From: Prochloron sp. SulCav_FS08_3_32_3330
GTDB taxonomy: Bacteria; Cyanobacteriota; Cyanobacteriia; Cyanobacteriales; DYNF01
DNA: 64,000 nucleotides
Direction: 5' to 3'
NCBI GenBank assembly: GCA_020721205.1
Contig: DYNF01000001.1
Location: 1 to 64,000 of the forward strand
In this document: positions 28,282 through 35,291 of the stretch, piece by piece
Position numbering within the stretch: the stretch's first letter is position 1
How the letters are laid out: each line of letters begins with the position of its first letter
Notes under the pieces: model-generated
The model's input: only the letters and a program-made list of their open reading frames with translations
The model's database searches: none
Told to the model about the DNA's origin: nothing
Made by a program: the position numbers and the translations under genes

Positions 28282-28316
28282 TAGTAGGTCAAAATAATTA
28301 CTTTTTTGACCTACTA
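28282..28316. promoter_or_regulatory. 13-bp inverted repeat TAGTAGGTCAAAA upstream of the agenet gene
   Basis: TAGTAGGTCAAAA (28282-28294) is repeated inverted as TTTTGACCTACTA (28304-28316), with the half-site TTTTGACC repeated again immediately after (28317-28324). It lies 58 bases before the start codon. The arrangement of three GGTCAAAA half-sites suggests a protein-binding site, but a transcription terminator cannot be excluded. Confidence 0.4.
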
Positions 28317-28373
28317 TTTTGACCTTAAATATTACACATTTTCACAACAATTCTAACCATAAAAAAGACAATT

Positions 28374-29666
28374 ATGAGTCAATCCATTATTCAACTTGTT
28401 GACCAACTTCCTAGCGATAATATTACCGTTAAAGTCCTCAAAGCACTGGACTTTATCGCCCCCGGACAATGGACAAATACCGTCGGTTTTGACCAAACTA
28501 TTCGAGTAGTTACGGGAGAACATGATCCTACTAAAATTCAGCGTATTAAAGAGAAAGCTTTAGCTCTTTATGAGGATGATAAAAATGGTTATAAAAGTGC
28601 GATTTCCCTTTATCAAATAGTAGATAAAGCTGATACTGCTATGGCAACCGCCGCTTTAGCTAATAAAATAGGAGAAAAGATTGAATTTCTCTCTTTTCTG
28701 AATAAGATTACCCCGAAAGCTGATACTGCTCAAACGATTGATTTAGTCTTAAAAGTTGTTATTGAAATTATCGCTTTTTGTAAGATTAATGGAATGCCCC
28801 AACCTAATCCACAGGTATTTGTTGAGTCTTTAACTAATAATTATACCGACGCTTCTTTAATGCGTATGGGGGCATTAGTTTGTTTAGATGGACTGTTACC
28901 TTTAGTACCTGATTTCTTAAGTAAAATTCATTCAATTATTGATGGTGGCGACGATTCTTTAGTTAAAGATAACCCAATTTTTAGCTCCATTAGTAATAGT
29001 TTACCCGGAGATAATCCCACCGCAAAATTTGGTTTTATTACCCAAAGTTTTAACGCTGTTCAAGGTTGGATGAATGGTTTAATTAGTAAAACTGGAGTAA
29101 CTCCCTCTGCTATTTTTCAAAAAATTGGTAGTTTTATTCAAGTTGCTGATGATAGTTTAGATTTTGTTGCCGCTTTTATTGATCAAACTACTAACTATTA
29201 TGAGCATACAGGTATTCAAAGCGTAGCCAGAAGCCTCATTTTAAAAGCATACGAATCTGTTAAAAATGAGCTTCCGTCCACCTCTGATCTAGACTCTAAA
29301 TCCTCTGAGAAAGGTGAGTTTAAAGTGGGGCAACTGGTAGATGCCCTCAGTGAAGACTATTGGTATTCTGCTACGATTCGGGAGATTGAAGGAAAACTGT
29401 GTTTAGTACGTTATCTTTATAATAATGATCCGAGTGAAGATGAGTGGATTAAGAAAAAAAATCTTCGTCCGGCGGGAACTAAGTATAAAGTTGGGGATGA
29501 AATTGAAGTTTTATACAGCGATGGAGAATGGTATGAGGCTGAAATTCTCGAAATTGACGGTGATACTTATTTAGTAGAATATACGGATGAGGAGTTTTAT
29601 GATGAGGATGATGATGAGGGAGAAACAGAAAAAGTAGCTTGGCAACGTATTTGTTGCGAAGATTAA
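28374..29666 (+). CDS. Protein with two C-terminal agenet/Tudor-like modules
   Basis: The 430-aa product has no recognised enzymatic motif. Residues 1-315 are mainly helical and soluble, with several hydrophobic stretches but no clear membrane span or signal peptide. Residues 316-366 (FKVGQLVDALSEDYWYSATI) and 371-430 (YKVGDEIEVLYSDGEWYEAE) are two consecutive small beta-barrel repeats of the agenet/Tudor type, each with the V-G-----L-----WY-A-I pattern. An acidic stretch (FYDEDDDEGETE) lies in the second. Such modules read modified proteins in eukaryotes; in bacteria the ligand is unknown. The gene is monocistronic, with two inverted repeats in its upstream region. The agenet call is by motif; the N-terminal part is unassigned. 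Confidence 0.7.
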   Translation: MSQSIIQLVDQLPSDNITVKVLKALDFIAPGQWTNTVGFDQTIRVVTGEHDPTKIQRIKEKALALYEDDKNGYKSAISLYQIVDKADTAMATAALANKIGEKIEFLSFLNKITPKADTAQTIDLVLKVVIEIIAFCKINGMPQPNPQVFVESLTNNYTDASLMRMGALVCLDGLLPLVPDFLSKIHSIIDGGDDSLVKDNPIFSSISNSLPGDNPTAKFGFITQSFNAVQGWMNGLISKTGVTPSAIFQKIGSFIQVADDSLDFVAAFIDQTTNYYEHTGIQSVARSLILKAYESVKNELPSTSDLDSKSSEKGEFKVGQLVDALSEDYWYSATIREIEGKLCLVRYLYNNDPSEDEWIKKKNLRPAGTKYKVGDEIEVLYSDGEWYEAEILEIDGDTYLVEYTDEEFYDEDDDEGETEKVAWQRICCED

Positions 29667-29670
29667 TTTT

Positions 29671-29725
29671 GTTTGTTGTTGGGCTTTAGCACTAATGAAA
29701 ATAGGGCTAAAGCCCAACAACAAAC
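29671..29725. repeat. GCTAAAGC palindrome family copy between convergent genes
   Basis: GTTTGTTGTTGGGCTTTAGC and GGGCTAAAGCCCAACAACAA with AC form an inverted pair around a 15-base spacer. It fills the 60-base gap between the agenet gene and the convergent pyrR gene and could serve as a bidirectional terminator. Confidence 0.8.
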
Positions 29726-29729
29726 TTAC

Positions 29730-30269
29730 TTAACAGCGTGGAATTAATTCTACACCATCTTTCCCATCAATATCTTGAATATAAAATTTAACCTGTTCTT
29801 CTTGGGCAGTGGGTAACTTTTTCCCCGTAAAATCTGGGCGGATTGGTAACTCTCGATGACCTCGATCTACTAATACTAAAAGACGAATAGCTTGAGGTCT
29901 TCCATGATCGCTAACAGCGTTTAAAGCCGCTCGAATCGTCCGTCCTTTATAGATAACATCATCCACTAAAATAACAACTTTTCCTGTTAAATCTAAGGGA
30001 ATATTTGTTTGATTAGGAGTACGCATCGCAATCTGATCTAAATCATCTCGATAAAAGGTAATATCTAAGGAGCCTACAGGCACTTTTATCTGTTCTAAAA
30101 GTTCAATTTGATTAGCAATTAATTTGGCAATAGGAACACCTCTTGTATAAATTCCTATTAATACTAATTGAGATAAATCTTCAACTTTTTCAATCACTTG
30201 AGAAGCTAAACGATTAATCATCCGACGGATGTCTTCAGAGGAGAGAATTGAAATTACTTTTTTTGACAT
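29730..30269 (-). CDS. pyrR: PyrR bifunctional regulator/uracil phosphoribosyltransferase
   Basis: PyrR binds pyr mRNA in some bacteria and has weak uracil phosphoribosyltransferase activity. The 179-aa length is normal. The PRPP-binding loop [19 protein letters not shown] is intact, and [14 protein letters not shown] and [16 protein letters not shown]-type segments (here [16 protein letters not shown]) fit the family. The gene is transcribed convergently with the agenet gene and divergently from map. No other pyrimidine gene is in the window, and no PyrR-binding attenuator was recognised. Confidence 0.95.
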   Translation of the reverse strand: MSKKVISILSSEDIRRMINRLASQVIEKVEDLSQLVLIGIYTRGVPIAKLIANQIELLEQIKVPVGSLDITFYRDDLDQIAMRTPNQTNIPLDLTGKVVILVDDVIYKGRTIRAALNAVSDHGRPQAIRLLVLVDRGHRELPIRPDFTGKKLPTAQEEQVKFYIQDIDGKDGVELIPRC

Positions 30270-30363
30270 TTTGCTAAGTTTTTGTTTTGAATAAAAATTT
30301 AATAAAAATGATTAATATTTAATATTTTTGGCTGTTATAATATTAACTATCTAAACTTTTTTT

Positions 30364-30396
30364 ATTTTGAATTTTAAATTTTGAATTTTGAATTAT
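30364..30396. repeat. TTGAATTT short tandem repeat upstream of map
   Basis: Several iterations of TTGAATTT/TTAAATTT precede the map gene in the pyrR-map divergent region. It is the same simple repeat as at 6885-6914. It may affect promoter spacing, but no promoter motif was identified. Confidence 0.6.
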
Positions 30397-30465
30397 TCTT
30401 TAGGTGGTCAAACACTGGTAATCTAAATTATAAATATATTCTTAAATAAATCAATATTCTAACCA

Positions 30466-31239
30466 ATGTCAGACAGAATTACACTACTCTCAAAAAGAGA
30501 AATTGACAAAATGCGTCAAGCTGGGCGTTTAGCTTCTCAACTCTTGGATTACCTTGCACCGATGGTAAAACCCGGAATTAGTACACAAGAATTAAACGAT
30601 GAAGCTGAAAAATGGACAAAAGCTCATAATGCAATAAGCGCACCTTTAGGTTATAAAGTAGGAAAAGTTCACTTCCCTAAATCTATTTGTACCAGTATTA
30701 ATGAGGTAATTTGTCACGGTATTCCTAGTAAAAAAGTTATTTTACAAGAGGGAGATATCATTAATATTGATGTTACTCCCATTTTAGACGGTTATCACGG
30801 TGATACTTCTCGTACTTTTTTAGTGGGAGAAGTCTCAGAAACTGCGAAAAAATTAGTCGAAGTAACAGAAGAATGCTTATATAGGGCGATTGAAGTAATT
30901 AAACCTAATGGGAGGCTTGGCGATATTGGAGCGGCGATTCAGGAACACGCAGAATCAGAGGGTTTTTCAGTGGTGCGGGACTTTGTTGGTCATGGAATTA
31001 ACAGAGTATTTCATACTGCTCCCCAAGTGCCTCATTTTGGGGAAAGGGGAACGGGGAAAAAACTCCGTCCCGGCATGGTTTTCACCATTGAACCGATGAT
31101 AAATGAGGGAACTCACGAAGCTGAACTTTTAAAGGACGGTTGGACGGCAGTAACAAAGGATCGCAAACTTTCAGCACAATTTGAGCATACCATTGCTGTA
31201 ACCCATGACGGGGTACAAATTTTAACTTTGAGTGATTAA
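30466..31239 (+). CDS. map: Methionine aminopeptidase type I
   Basis: Map removes the initiator methionine from nascent proteins. The 257-aa product has the pita-bread fold signatures: NIDVTPILDGYHGDTSRTF with two metal-binding Asp, FVGHGINRVFHTAPQVPHF with the metal-binding and catalytic His, FTIEPMI with the metal-binding Glu, and QFEHTIAVT with the final Glu. There is no N-terminal zinc-finger extension. It lies upstream of the orphan atpC, about 130 bases apart, with a hairpin between them. Cyanobacteria often carry more than one map paralogue; which one this is cannot be told here. Confidence 0.95.
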   Translation: MSDRITLLSKREIDKMRQAGRLASQLLDYLAPMVKPGISTQELNDEAEKWTKAHNAISAPLGYKVGKVHFPKSICTSINEVICHGIPSKKVILQEGDIINIDVTPILDGYHGDTSRTFLVGEVSETAKKLVEVTEECLYRAIEVIKPNGRLGDIGAAIQEHAESEGFSVVRDFVGHGINRVFHTAPQVPHFGERGTGKKLRPGMVFTIEPMINEGTHEAELLKDGWTAVTKDRKLSAQFEHTIAVTHDGVQILTLSD

Positions 31240-31261
31240 TTTGATCATTAATTAAAAGTAA

Positions 31262-31313
31262 GGTGGGCAGATAAAAATTTTAAAAAGTCAAGATAATTTT
31301 GAGTATGCCCACC
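31262..31313. terminator. Inverted repeat after map
   Basis: GGTGGGCA (31262-31269) pairs with TGCCCACC (31306-31313) around an AT-rich loop of 36 bases. It could be a terminator or a tiny repeat element. No T-run follows directly. Confidence 0.4.
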
Positions 31314-31366
31314 GATAAATTGTGTTATTTTAGTTATTATTAATCTTTATAAATAACTAATGTAAA

Positions 31367-31750
31367 ATGAAACTAAAAATTTTATTACCAACGGAAGTTT
31401 TTTTAGAAACAGAAATTAATAAAATTACGGCAGAAGCAGAAAATGGACATTTTACTTTATTACCTCGTCATCTTGATTTTGTAACAGCATTAATCCCCGG
31501 AATTTTATTATTTCAAACGATAAATAATGAAACTCAAATTATTGCTATTGATGAAGGAATTTTAGTTAAATGTGGTCAAGAAGTTTTAGTTTCTGTGGGT
31601 AATGCGATTAAAGGAGATTCTTTAGAAACTTTACAACAAACTGTAGAAAAACAGTTTAAAATATTAGATGAACAAGATAGAAAAGCGAGGGCGGCTTCTG
31701 CTAGTTTAGAAGCCAGTTTAATCCGTCATTTTGTGGAATTTGATAAATAA
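31367..31750 (+). CDS. atpC: N-type ATPase epsilon subunit (orphan)
   Basis: The 127-aa product has the shape of the epsilon subunit of N-ATPases, the Na+-coupled F-type ATPases encoded by atpDCQRBEFAG. It starts MKLKILLPTEVFLETEINKI, contains TAEAENGHFTLLPRHLDFV and IDEGILVKCG, and ends with the helical hairpin EKQFKILDEQDRKARAASAS. These differ from the housekeeping epsilon subunit. The beta subunit gene (atpD), expected immediately upstream, is absent; map is there instead. The atpQ-like gene follows after a mobile repeat. Both genes are intact, so this is either a relic or a pair that acquired another partner. The function cannot be energy coupling on its own. Confidence 0.82.
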   Translation: MKLKILLPTEVFLETEINKITAEAENGHFTLLPRHLDFVTALIPGILLFQTINNETQIIAIDEGILVKCGQEVLVSVGNAIKGDSLETLQQTVEKQFKILDEQDRKARAASASLEASLIRHFVEFDK

Positions 31751-31785
31751 GTTATTAATTATTAATTATTATTAGTTATAGTTAT

Positions 31786-31917
31786 TAAGTAAGTGGTCAT
31801 AAATATTATCATATATCTAAAAGTTCGTAGTTGGGCTTCAGTTTCCCTATAGGGGAGGGCTGAAGCCCAACTACAAACAATCTTCTTTTTGTTACTTTAT
31901 TTATGACCATTTACTTA
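31786..31917. mobile_element. MITE family 2 with TAAGTA ends and internal GCT(G/A)AAGC palindrome
   Basis: Ends TAAGTAAGTGGTCATAAAT and ATTTATGACCATTTACTTA are inverted. The core carries GTAGTTGGGCTTCAG and CTGAAGCCCAACTAC. The element is flanked on both sides by a nearly identical 23-bp AT-rich direct repeat (31766-31788 and 31919-31941). It separates atpC from atpQ. A second copy is at 45952-46085. Confidence 0.75.
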
Positions 31918-31949
31918 GTTATTATTAGTTATAGTTATTAATAATTAAT

Positions 31950-31968
31950 CACAGGCATCTTGCCTGTG
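31950..31968. repeat. CACAGGCATCTTGCCTGTG palindrome
   Basis: A short palindrome (CACAGGCA/TGCCTGTG) precedes atpQ. The same motif is found at 37302-37323 after the GST gene. It may act as a transcript end or structured 5' leader. Confidence 0.6.
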
Positions 31969-32019
31969 CCACGAGGGGATATTTTTTATGATAAATTATC
32001 TTTATATTTAAGGAAAATT

Positions 32020-32319
32020 ATGACAGAAAAAAATCAAAATAATCCTGACAATTTCTCTCAAGATATAGGCAAAAAAGCCGAAAGAAAAATCAAAGCTCAA
32101 AAAGAGAAAAATAAAGCTATTTGGTACGGTTTAGGAATGTCCGGTCTAGTAGGTTGGTCGGTCATGTTACCTACTATGTTAGGTTTAAGTTTAGGTATTT
32201 GGATTGATCAAAGATTTCCTAGTGCTTATTCATGGACATTAATGGGTTTATTTATTGGCATTTTTTTAGGTTGTTTAAATGCTTGGTATTGGATCGAAAA
32301 AGAACAGAATAGACGTTAA
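32020..32319 (+). CDS. atpQ: AtpQ-like membrane subunit of N-type ATPase (AtpZ/AtpI family, orphan)
   Basis: The 99-aa protein has a charged N-terminus and two membrane spans (about residues 44-62 and 70-88), with LPTMLGLSLGIWIDQRF and GCLNAWYWIEKE, as in AtpQ/AtpZ proteins that assist assembly of N-ATPase. I chose ATG 32020, preceded by AAGGAAAATT; the frame is open upstream but includes a repeat palindrome. In complete operons atpQ follows atpC directly and is followed by atpR and atpB. Here xisI follows, so the operon is reduced to two genes. The 270-base gap to atpC holds a mobile element. Confidence 0.75.
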   Translation: MTEKNQNNPDNFSQDIGKKAERKIKAQKEKNKAIWYGLGMSGLVGWSVMLPTMLGLSLGIWIDQRFPSAYSWTLMGLFIGIFLGCLNAWYWIEKEQNRR

Positions 32320-32413
32320 TTTTATCTTAATTTAAGTTACAATTTAATCAGGTTATTAAAAAATATCAAGTAAAATTATTAATTTATAATCCTATTAATG
32401 AGGTAATTGAAAA

Positions 32414-32746
32414 ATGGATAAATTAACAAAATATCGTCAATATATTCAAGAATTTTTAACAGAACAATGTCAAGGAAAATCTATTGGAGGAGATATTGAT
32501 TCAGAAACGGTTTTTGATTTGAATCAAGATCGTTATTTATTAATTGATTTAGGCTGGAATAAACATCGTCGTATTTATAATTGTATCATTCATTTAGAAA
32601 TTAAAAAAGGTAAAATTTTAATTCAAAGAAATCAAACTGATATATTAATTACTGATGAATTGATCAATAAAGGGGTGAATAAAAATGATATTATTGTTGG
32701 TACACAACCTCCTTATCTGAGAGAATATCTTGAGATGAGTAAGTAA
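32414..32746 (+). CDS. xisI: XisI-like protein (fdxN element excision controlling factor family)
   Basis: The 110-aa product matches the XisI family: YRQYIQEFLTEQ at the start, FDLNQDRYLLIDLGWNKHRR, HLEIKKGKILIQRNQTD and GVNKNDIIVGTQPPYLREY. In Anabaena, XisH and XisI control excision of the fdxN element, but most family members in other cyanobacteria have no known role. XisH usually lies directly upstream; it is missing here and the upstream neighbour is atpQ. The gene is intact. No nitrogen-fixation genes are in the window, so a role in nif rearrangement is unlikely. Confidence 0.85.
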   Translation: MDKLTKYRQYIQEFLTEQCQGKSIGGDIDSETVFDLNQDRYLLIDLGWNKHRRIYNCIIHLEIKKGKILIQRNQTDILITDELINKGVNKNDIIVGTQPPYLREYLEMSK

Positions 32747-32818
32747 CTGAAATGACTACCTACTTATTAATTAATATCGTCTTTTTTCTATTATCAAAAA
32801 TTAAAGGAGTAAATTAAA

Positions 32819-33949
32819 TTGACACAAATAGAAGGACAAGTTAAATTTATAGTTGATAACGCTTTTTATCGTCCTCAATCAAAAATTGTGCGAGATTTAG
32901 GCATATTAGCAGGGGCAGTTTATCAACAAGAAAAACATCAGTTAAAAGTCTTAGATGTGATGAGTGGCTGTGGAGTCAGAAGTTTACGTTATGTAGTAGA
33001 AAGTGGCGCAAATTTTGTTCATTCTAATGAAGGCAATCCTGATATATTATCTATTTTAAAAAGCAATTTAGAAGCAAATCTTAAGCCTGAATTTTATCAA
33101 ATTACAAGCTTAAATGCTAATCAAATATTTTTTAAATGTTCTAATGATAAAAACTATTATGATTTAGTTGATGTGGACTGTTTCGGTAGTGCTAATCCTT
33201 ATTTAACTAATATGATTTATGGGACTAAGTTAGGCGGATTAATGTATATTACAAGCACCGACGGACGCAGTATGACAGGTATTTTACCCGAAAATAGTTT
33301 AAGAAATTACGGTTCTTATTTGCGTCATTTACCAATTAAACATGAACAAGGTTTAAGATTATTAATCGGTAAAATTCAACAATCTGCGGCGGAAAATGGG
33401 TTAGGAATTGAACCAATTTTTGCTTATTTTACTGGACAAAATTATCGAGTTATGGTAAGATTAATTAAGAAAGTAATGTTAACAGAAAATAATTATAGTT
33501 TTTTAGGTTACTGTTATCAATGTGGGGAATATCAAAAAGTACCTTGGCGTAATTTAGGAAAAGTAACTTGTGATTGTAAAATAGAGAGAAAAGAGAATAA
33601 TAATTATTATTCATCTGTTGTTTTAAGTGGGGCAATGTGGTTAGAAAATTTACATAATATAAATTATTTACAAAAAATGAAAGAAATTGCTGTTAAATGG
33701 AATTGGCAAAAGGTGATAAAATTATTAAATATTATGGAAAATGAAGCAAGTTTACCACCTTATTTTTACCCTTTACAAGAAATAGGCTCAAGAGGTAAAT
33801 TAGATTTACCAAAAAGAGATATTTTAATTAAAGAATTACAAAATCAGGGTTATGAAAGTGCGATTTCTCATGTTAATATTCAGGCAATAAAAACTACTGC
33901 TTCTTTTAAAAAAACGGTAGAAATTGCTAAAAAAATTTCATCTCAGTAA
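32819..33949 (+). CDS. trm1: Trm1-family tRNA (guanine-N2) methyltransferase
   Basis: Trm1 methylates N2 of G26 (and G27 in Aquifex) in tRNA. The 376-aa product has SAM motif I LDVMSGCGVRSLRYV, the acidic motif DLVDVDCFGSANPYL, the TSTDGRSMTG loop and a zinc-binding region YCYQCG/TCDCK. The family is mostly archaeal and eukaryotic, with a few bacteria including cyanobacteria, so this suggests old lateral transfer. Translation probably starts at TTG 32819: AAAGGAG lies nine bases upstream, and the next residues TQIEGQVKFIVDNAFY match the family start. A palindrome array follows the stop codon directly. Confidence 0.85.
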   Translation: MTQIEGQVKFIVDNAFYRPQSKIVRDLGILAGAVYQQEKHQLKVLDVMSGCGVRSLRYVVESGANFVHSNEGNPDILSILKSNLEANLKPEFYQITSLNANQIFFKCSNDKNYYDLVDVDCFGSANPYLTNMIYGTKLGGLMYITSTDGRSMTGILPENSLRNYGSYLRHLPIKHEQGLRLLIGKIQQSAAENGLGIEPIFAYFTGQNYRVMVRLIKKVMLTENNYSFLGYCYQCGEYQKVPWRNLGKVTCDCKIERKENNNYYSSVVLSGAMWLENLHNINYLQKMKEIAVKWNWQKVIKLLNIMENEASLPPYFYPLQEIGSRGKLDLPKRDILIKELQNQGYESAISHVNIQAIKTTASFKKTVEIAKKISSQ

Positions 33950-33960
33950 ACTTTTTTTTA

Positions 33961-34180
33961 GTGCTAAAGCACAACAACAAACTTTTATTTTTTAGTGCTA
34001 AAGCACAACAACAAACTTATTTTTTAGTGCTAAAGCACAACAACAAACTTTTATTTTTTAGTGCTAAAGCACAACAACAAACTTATTTTTTAGTGCTAAA
34101 GCACAACAACAAACTTTTATTTTTTAGTGCTAAAGCACAACAACAAACTTTTATTTTTTAGCGCTAAAGCGCAACAACAA
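33961..34180. repeat. Seven-unit tandem array of the GTGCTAAAGCAC palindrome
   Basis: GTGCTAAAGCACAACAACAA plus AC-TT spacer repeats start at 33961, 33995, 34027, 34061, 34093, 34127 and 34161, with spacing alternating between 34 and 32 (the last 34). Each unit can form a GTGC-TAAA-GCAC hairpin. The last unit reads GCGCTAAAGCGC: both arms changed together, so pairing is kept. The array ends five bases before the M28 peptidase start and follows the trm1 stop directly. The open frame through it is only a product of the repeat. Confidence 0.9.
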
Positions 34181-34184
34181 ACTT

Positions 34185-35018
34185 ATGAATTTACAAAATA
34201 ATCTCTATTCCCATTTACAACAAATAGTTAGAGAAAGAGACCCTTATCTGGCTTCTGAAGGGCATTTTTATGTCAAAGAATATATCCGTCAAGAGTTAGG
34301 AAAATATGGAGAAGTTATCAATCATAACTTTGATTATAAGGGAAAAACTCATCAAAATTTAATCTTAGAAATTCCCGGAAAACAATCTTTAAAACCGATT
34401 ATTATTGGCGCACATTATGATGGAGTGATTGGCTCTCCCGCCGCCGATGATAATGCTTCAGCAGTGGCGGTTTTATTAGAATTAGCAAGGTTTTTTAGTG
34501 CAAATAACCTTGATTATCCTTTAAGATTAATCGCCTTTGATTTAGAAGAATATGGCTTGATTGGTAGTCAATTTTATGCTAAATCTTTAAAAGAAAAAGG
34601 TGAAAAAATTAGATTAATGTTATCTTTAGAAATGTTAGGATATTGTAACAATGAACCTCATAGTCAAAGTTATCCCACAGGTTTAGATCAATTTTATCCC
34701 AATACGGGTAATTTTATTGCGTTAGTAGGTAATATAAAAATTTTATTAGACTTAAAAAATTTAAGTGAAATTTTCAAAAAAAATGAAATGCCTTGTGAAA
34801 TTTTACCCGTACCTTTTCGGGGTTTACCAGTATTTGAAACTCGTTTAAGTGATCATGCTTCTTTTTGGGATGAAGGCTATCCGGCTTTAATGGTGACGGA
34901 TACAGCTTTTCTTCGTAATCCTAATTATCATAAAGCAAGTGATACAATTGAAACCTTAGATTTAGATTTTTTAACTAAAGTTTGTCAAGGATTAATTGAA
35001 GGTTTAAAAAGTTTATGA
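34185..35018 (+). CDS. M28-family zinc aminopeptidase
   Basis: The 277-aa protein has the M28 metallopeptidase core: first zinc His in IIIGAHYDGV, bridging Asp in SPAADDNASA, catalytic Glu pair in FDLEEYGLIG, and the late His in RLSDHASFWDEG. Asp in LMVTDTAF also fits. No signal peptide or membrane span is visible, so it is probably cytoplasmic. The start ATG at 34185 abuts the seven-unit palindrome array, with no clear ribosome-binding sequence, so its leader may be structured. Substrate is unknown; related proteins release N-terminal amino acids or act on glutaminyl peptides. Confidence 0.82.
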   Translation: MNLQNNLYSHLQQIVRERDPYLASEGHFYVKEYIRQELGKYGEVINHNFDYKGKTHQNLILEIPGKQSLKPIIIGAHYDGVIGSPAADDNASAVAVLLELARFFSANNLDYPLRLIAFDLEEYGLIGSQFYAKSLKEKGEKIRLMLSLEMLGYCNNEPHSQSYPTGLDQFYPNTGNFIALVGNIKILLDLKNLSEIFKKNEMPCEILPVPFRGLPVFETRLSDHASFWDEGYPALMVTDTAFLRNPNYHKASDTIETLDLDFLTKVCQGLIEGLKSL

Positions 35019-35049
35019 TCCCAAAAAATTTAACCAGCATTGAACTAAA

Positions 35050-35227
35050 GCAGGGTGTTTTCATTCTTCTGAATGCAACGGGTTGAAACCCGTTGCTACA
35101 TAAGCAAAACCTGCCTACGCAGGTTTAATTTTTTAAAGATTAATCCTAAAACCCGGGTCGCCCGTGGTTTTGTTTGGGTAGCAACGGGTTTTAACCCGTT
35201 GCAAAAAAAAAGAATGAAAACACCATG
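35050..35227. mobile_element. MITE family 1, diverged copy
   Basis: GCAGGGTGTTTTCATTC ... GAATGAAAACACCATG carries the usual inner hairpins (CAACGGGTTGAAACCCGTTG, ACCTGCCTACGCAGGT, GGGTCGCCCG). It is flanked by similar 8-mers GAACTAAA (35042-35049) and GAACTTAA (35228-35235), a decayed target duplication. It lies between the M28 gene and DUF4058. Confidence 0.8.
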
Positions 35228-35291
35228 GAACTTAAGTTCAATGGTAATAGCTATCGTCAACTAAAGTTGACTAAATCACTTTCAACGTGAT

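Noticed and set aside
32740-32790. Possible fragment of MITE family 2 (TGACTACCTACTTA) after xisI
   Set aside because: Only one short end-like stretch is visible and no inverted partner or core palindrome, so it is not supported.
33961-34161. Open frame of 66 codons with repeated KHNNKLLFFSAKAQQQT
   Set aside because: It is only the translation of the tandem palindrome array. The alternating 34/32 spacing and hairpins explain the DNA; there is no ribosome-binding site.
35073-35264. 63-codon frame with a TRVARGFVWVATGFNPLQ-like product
   Set aside because: It lies within MITE family 1 and is a common spurious frame of that repeat.
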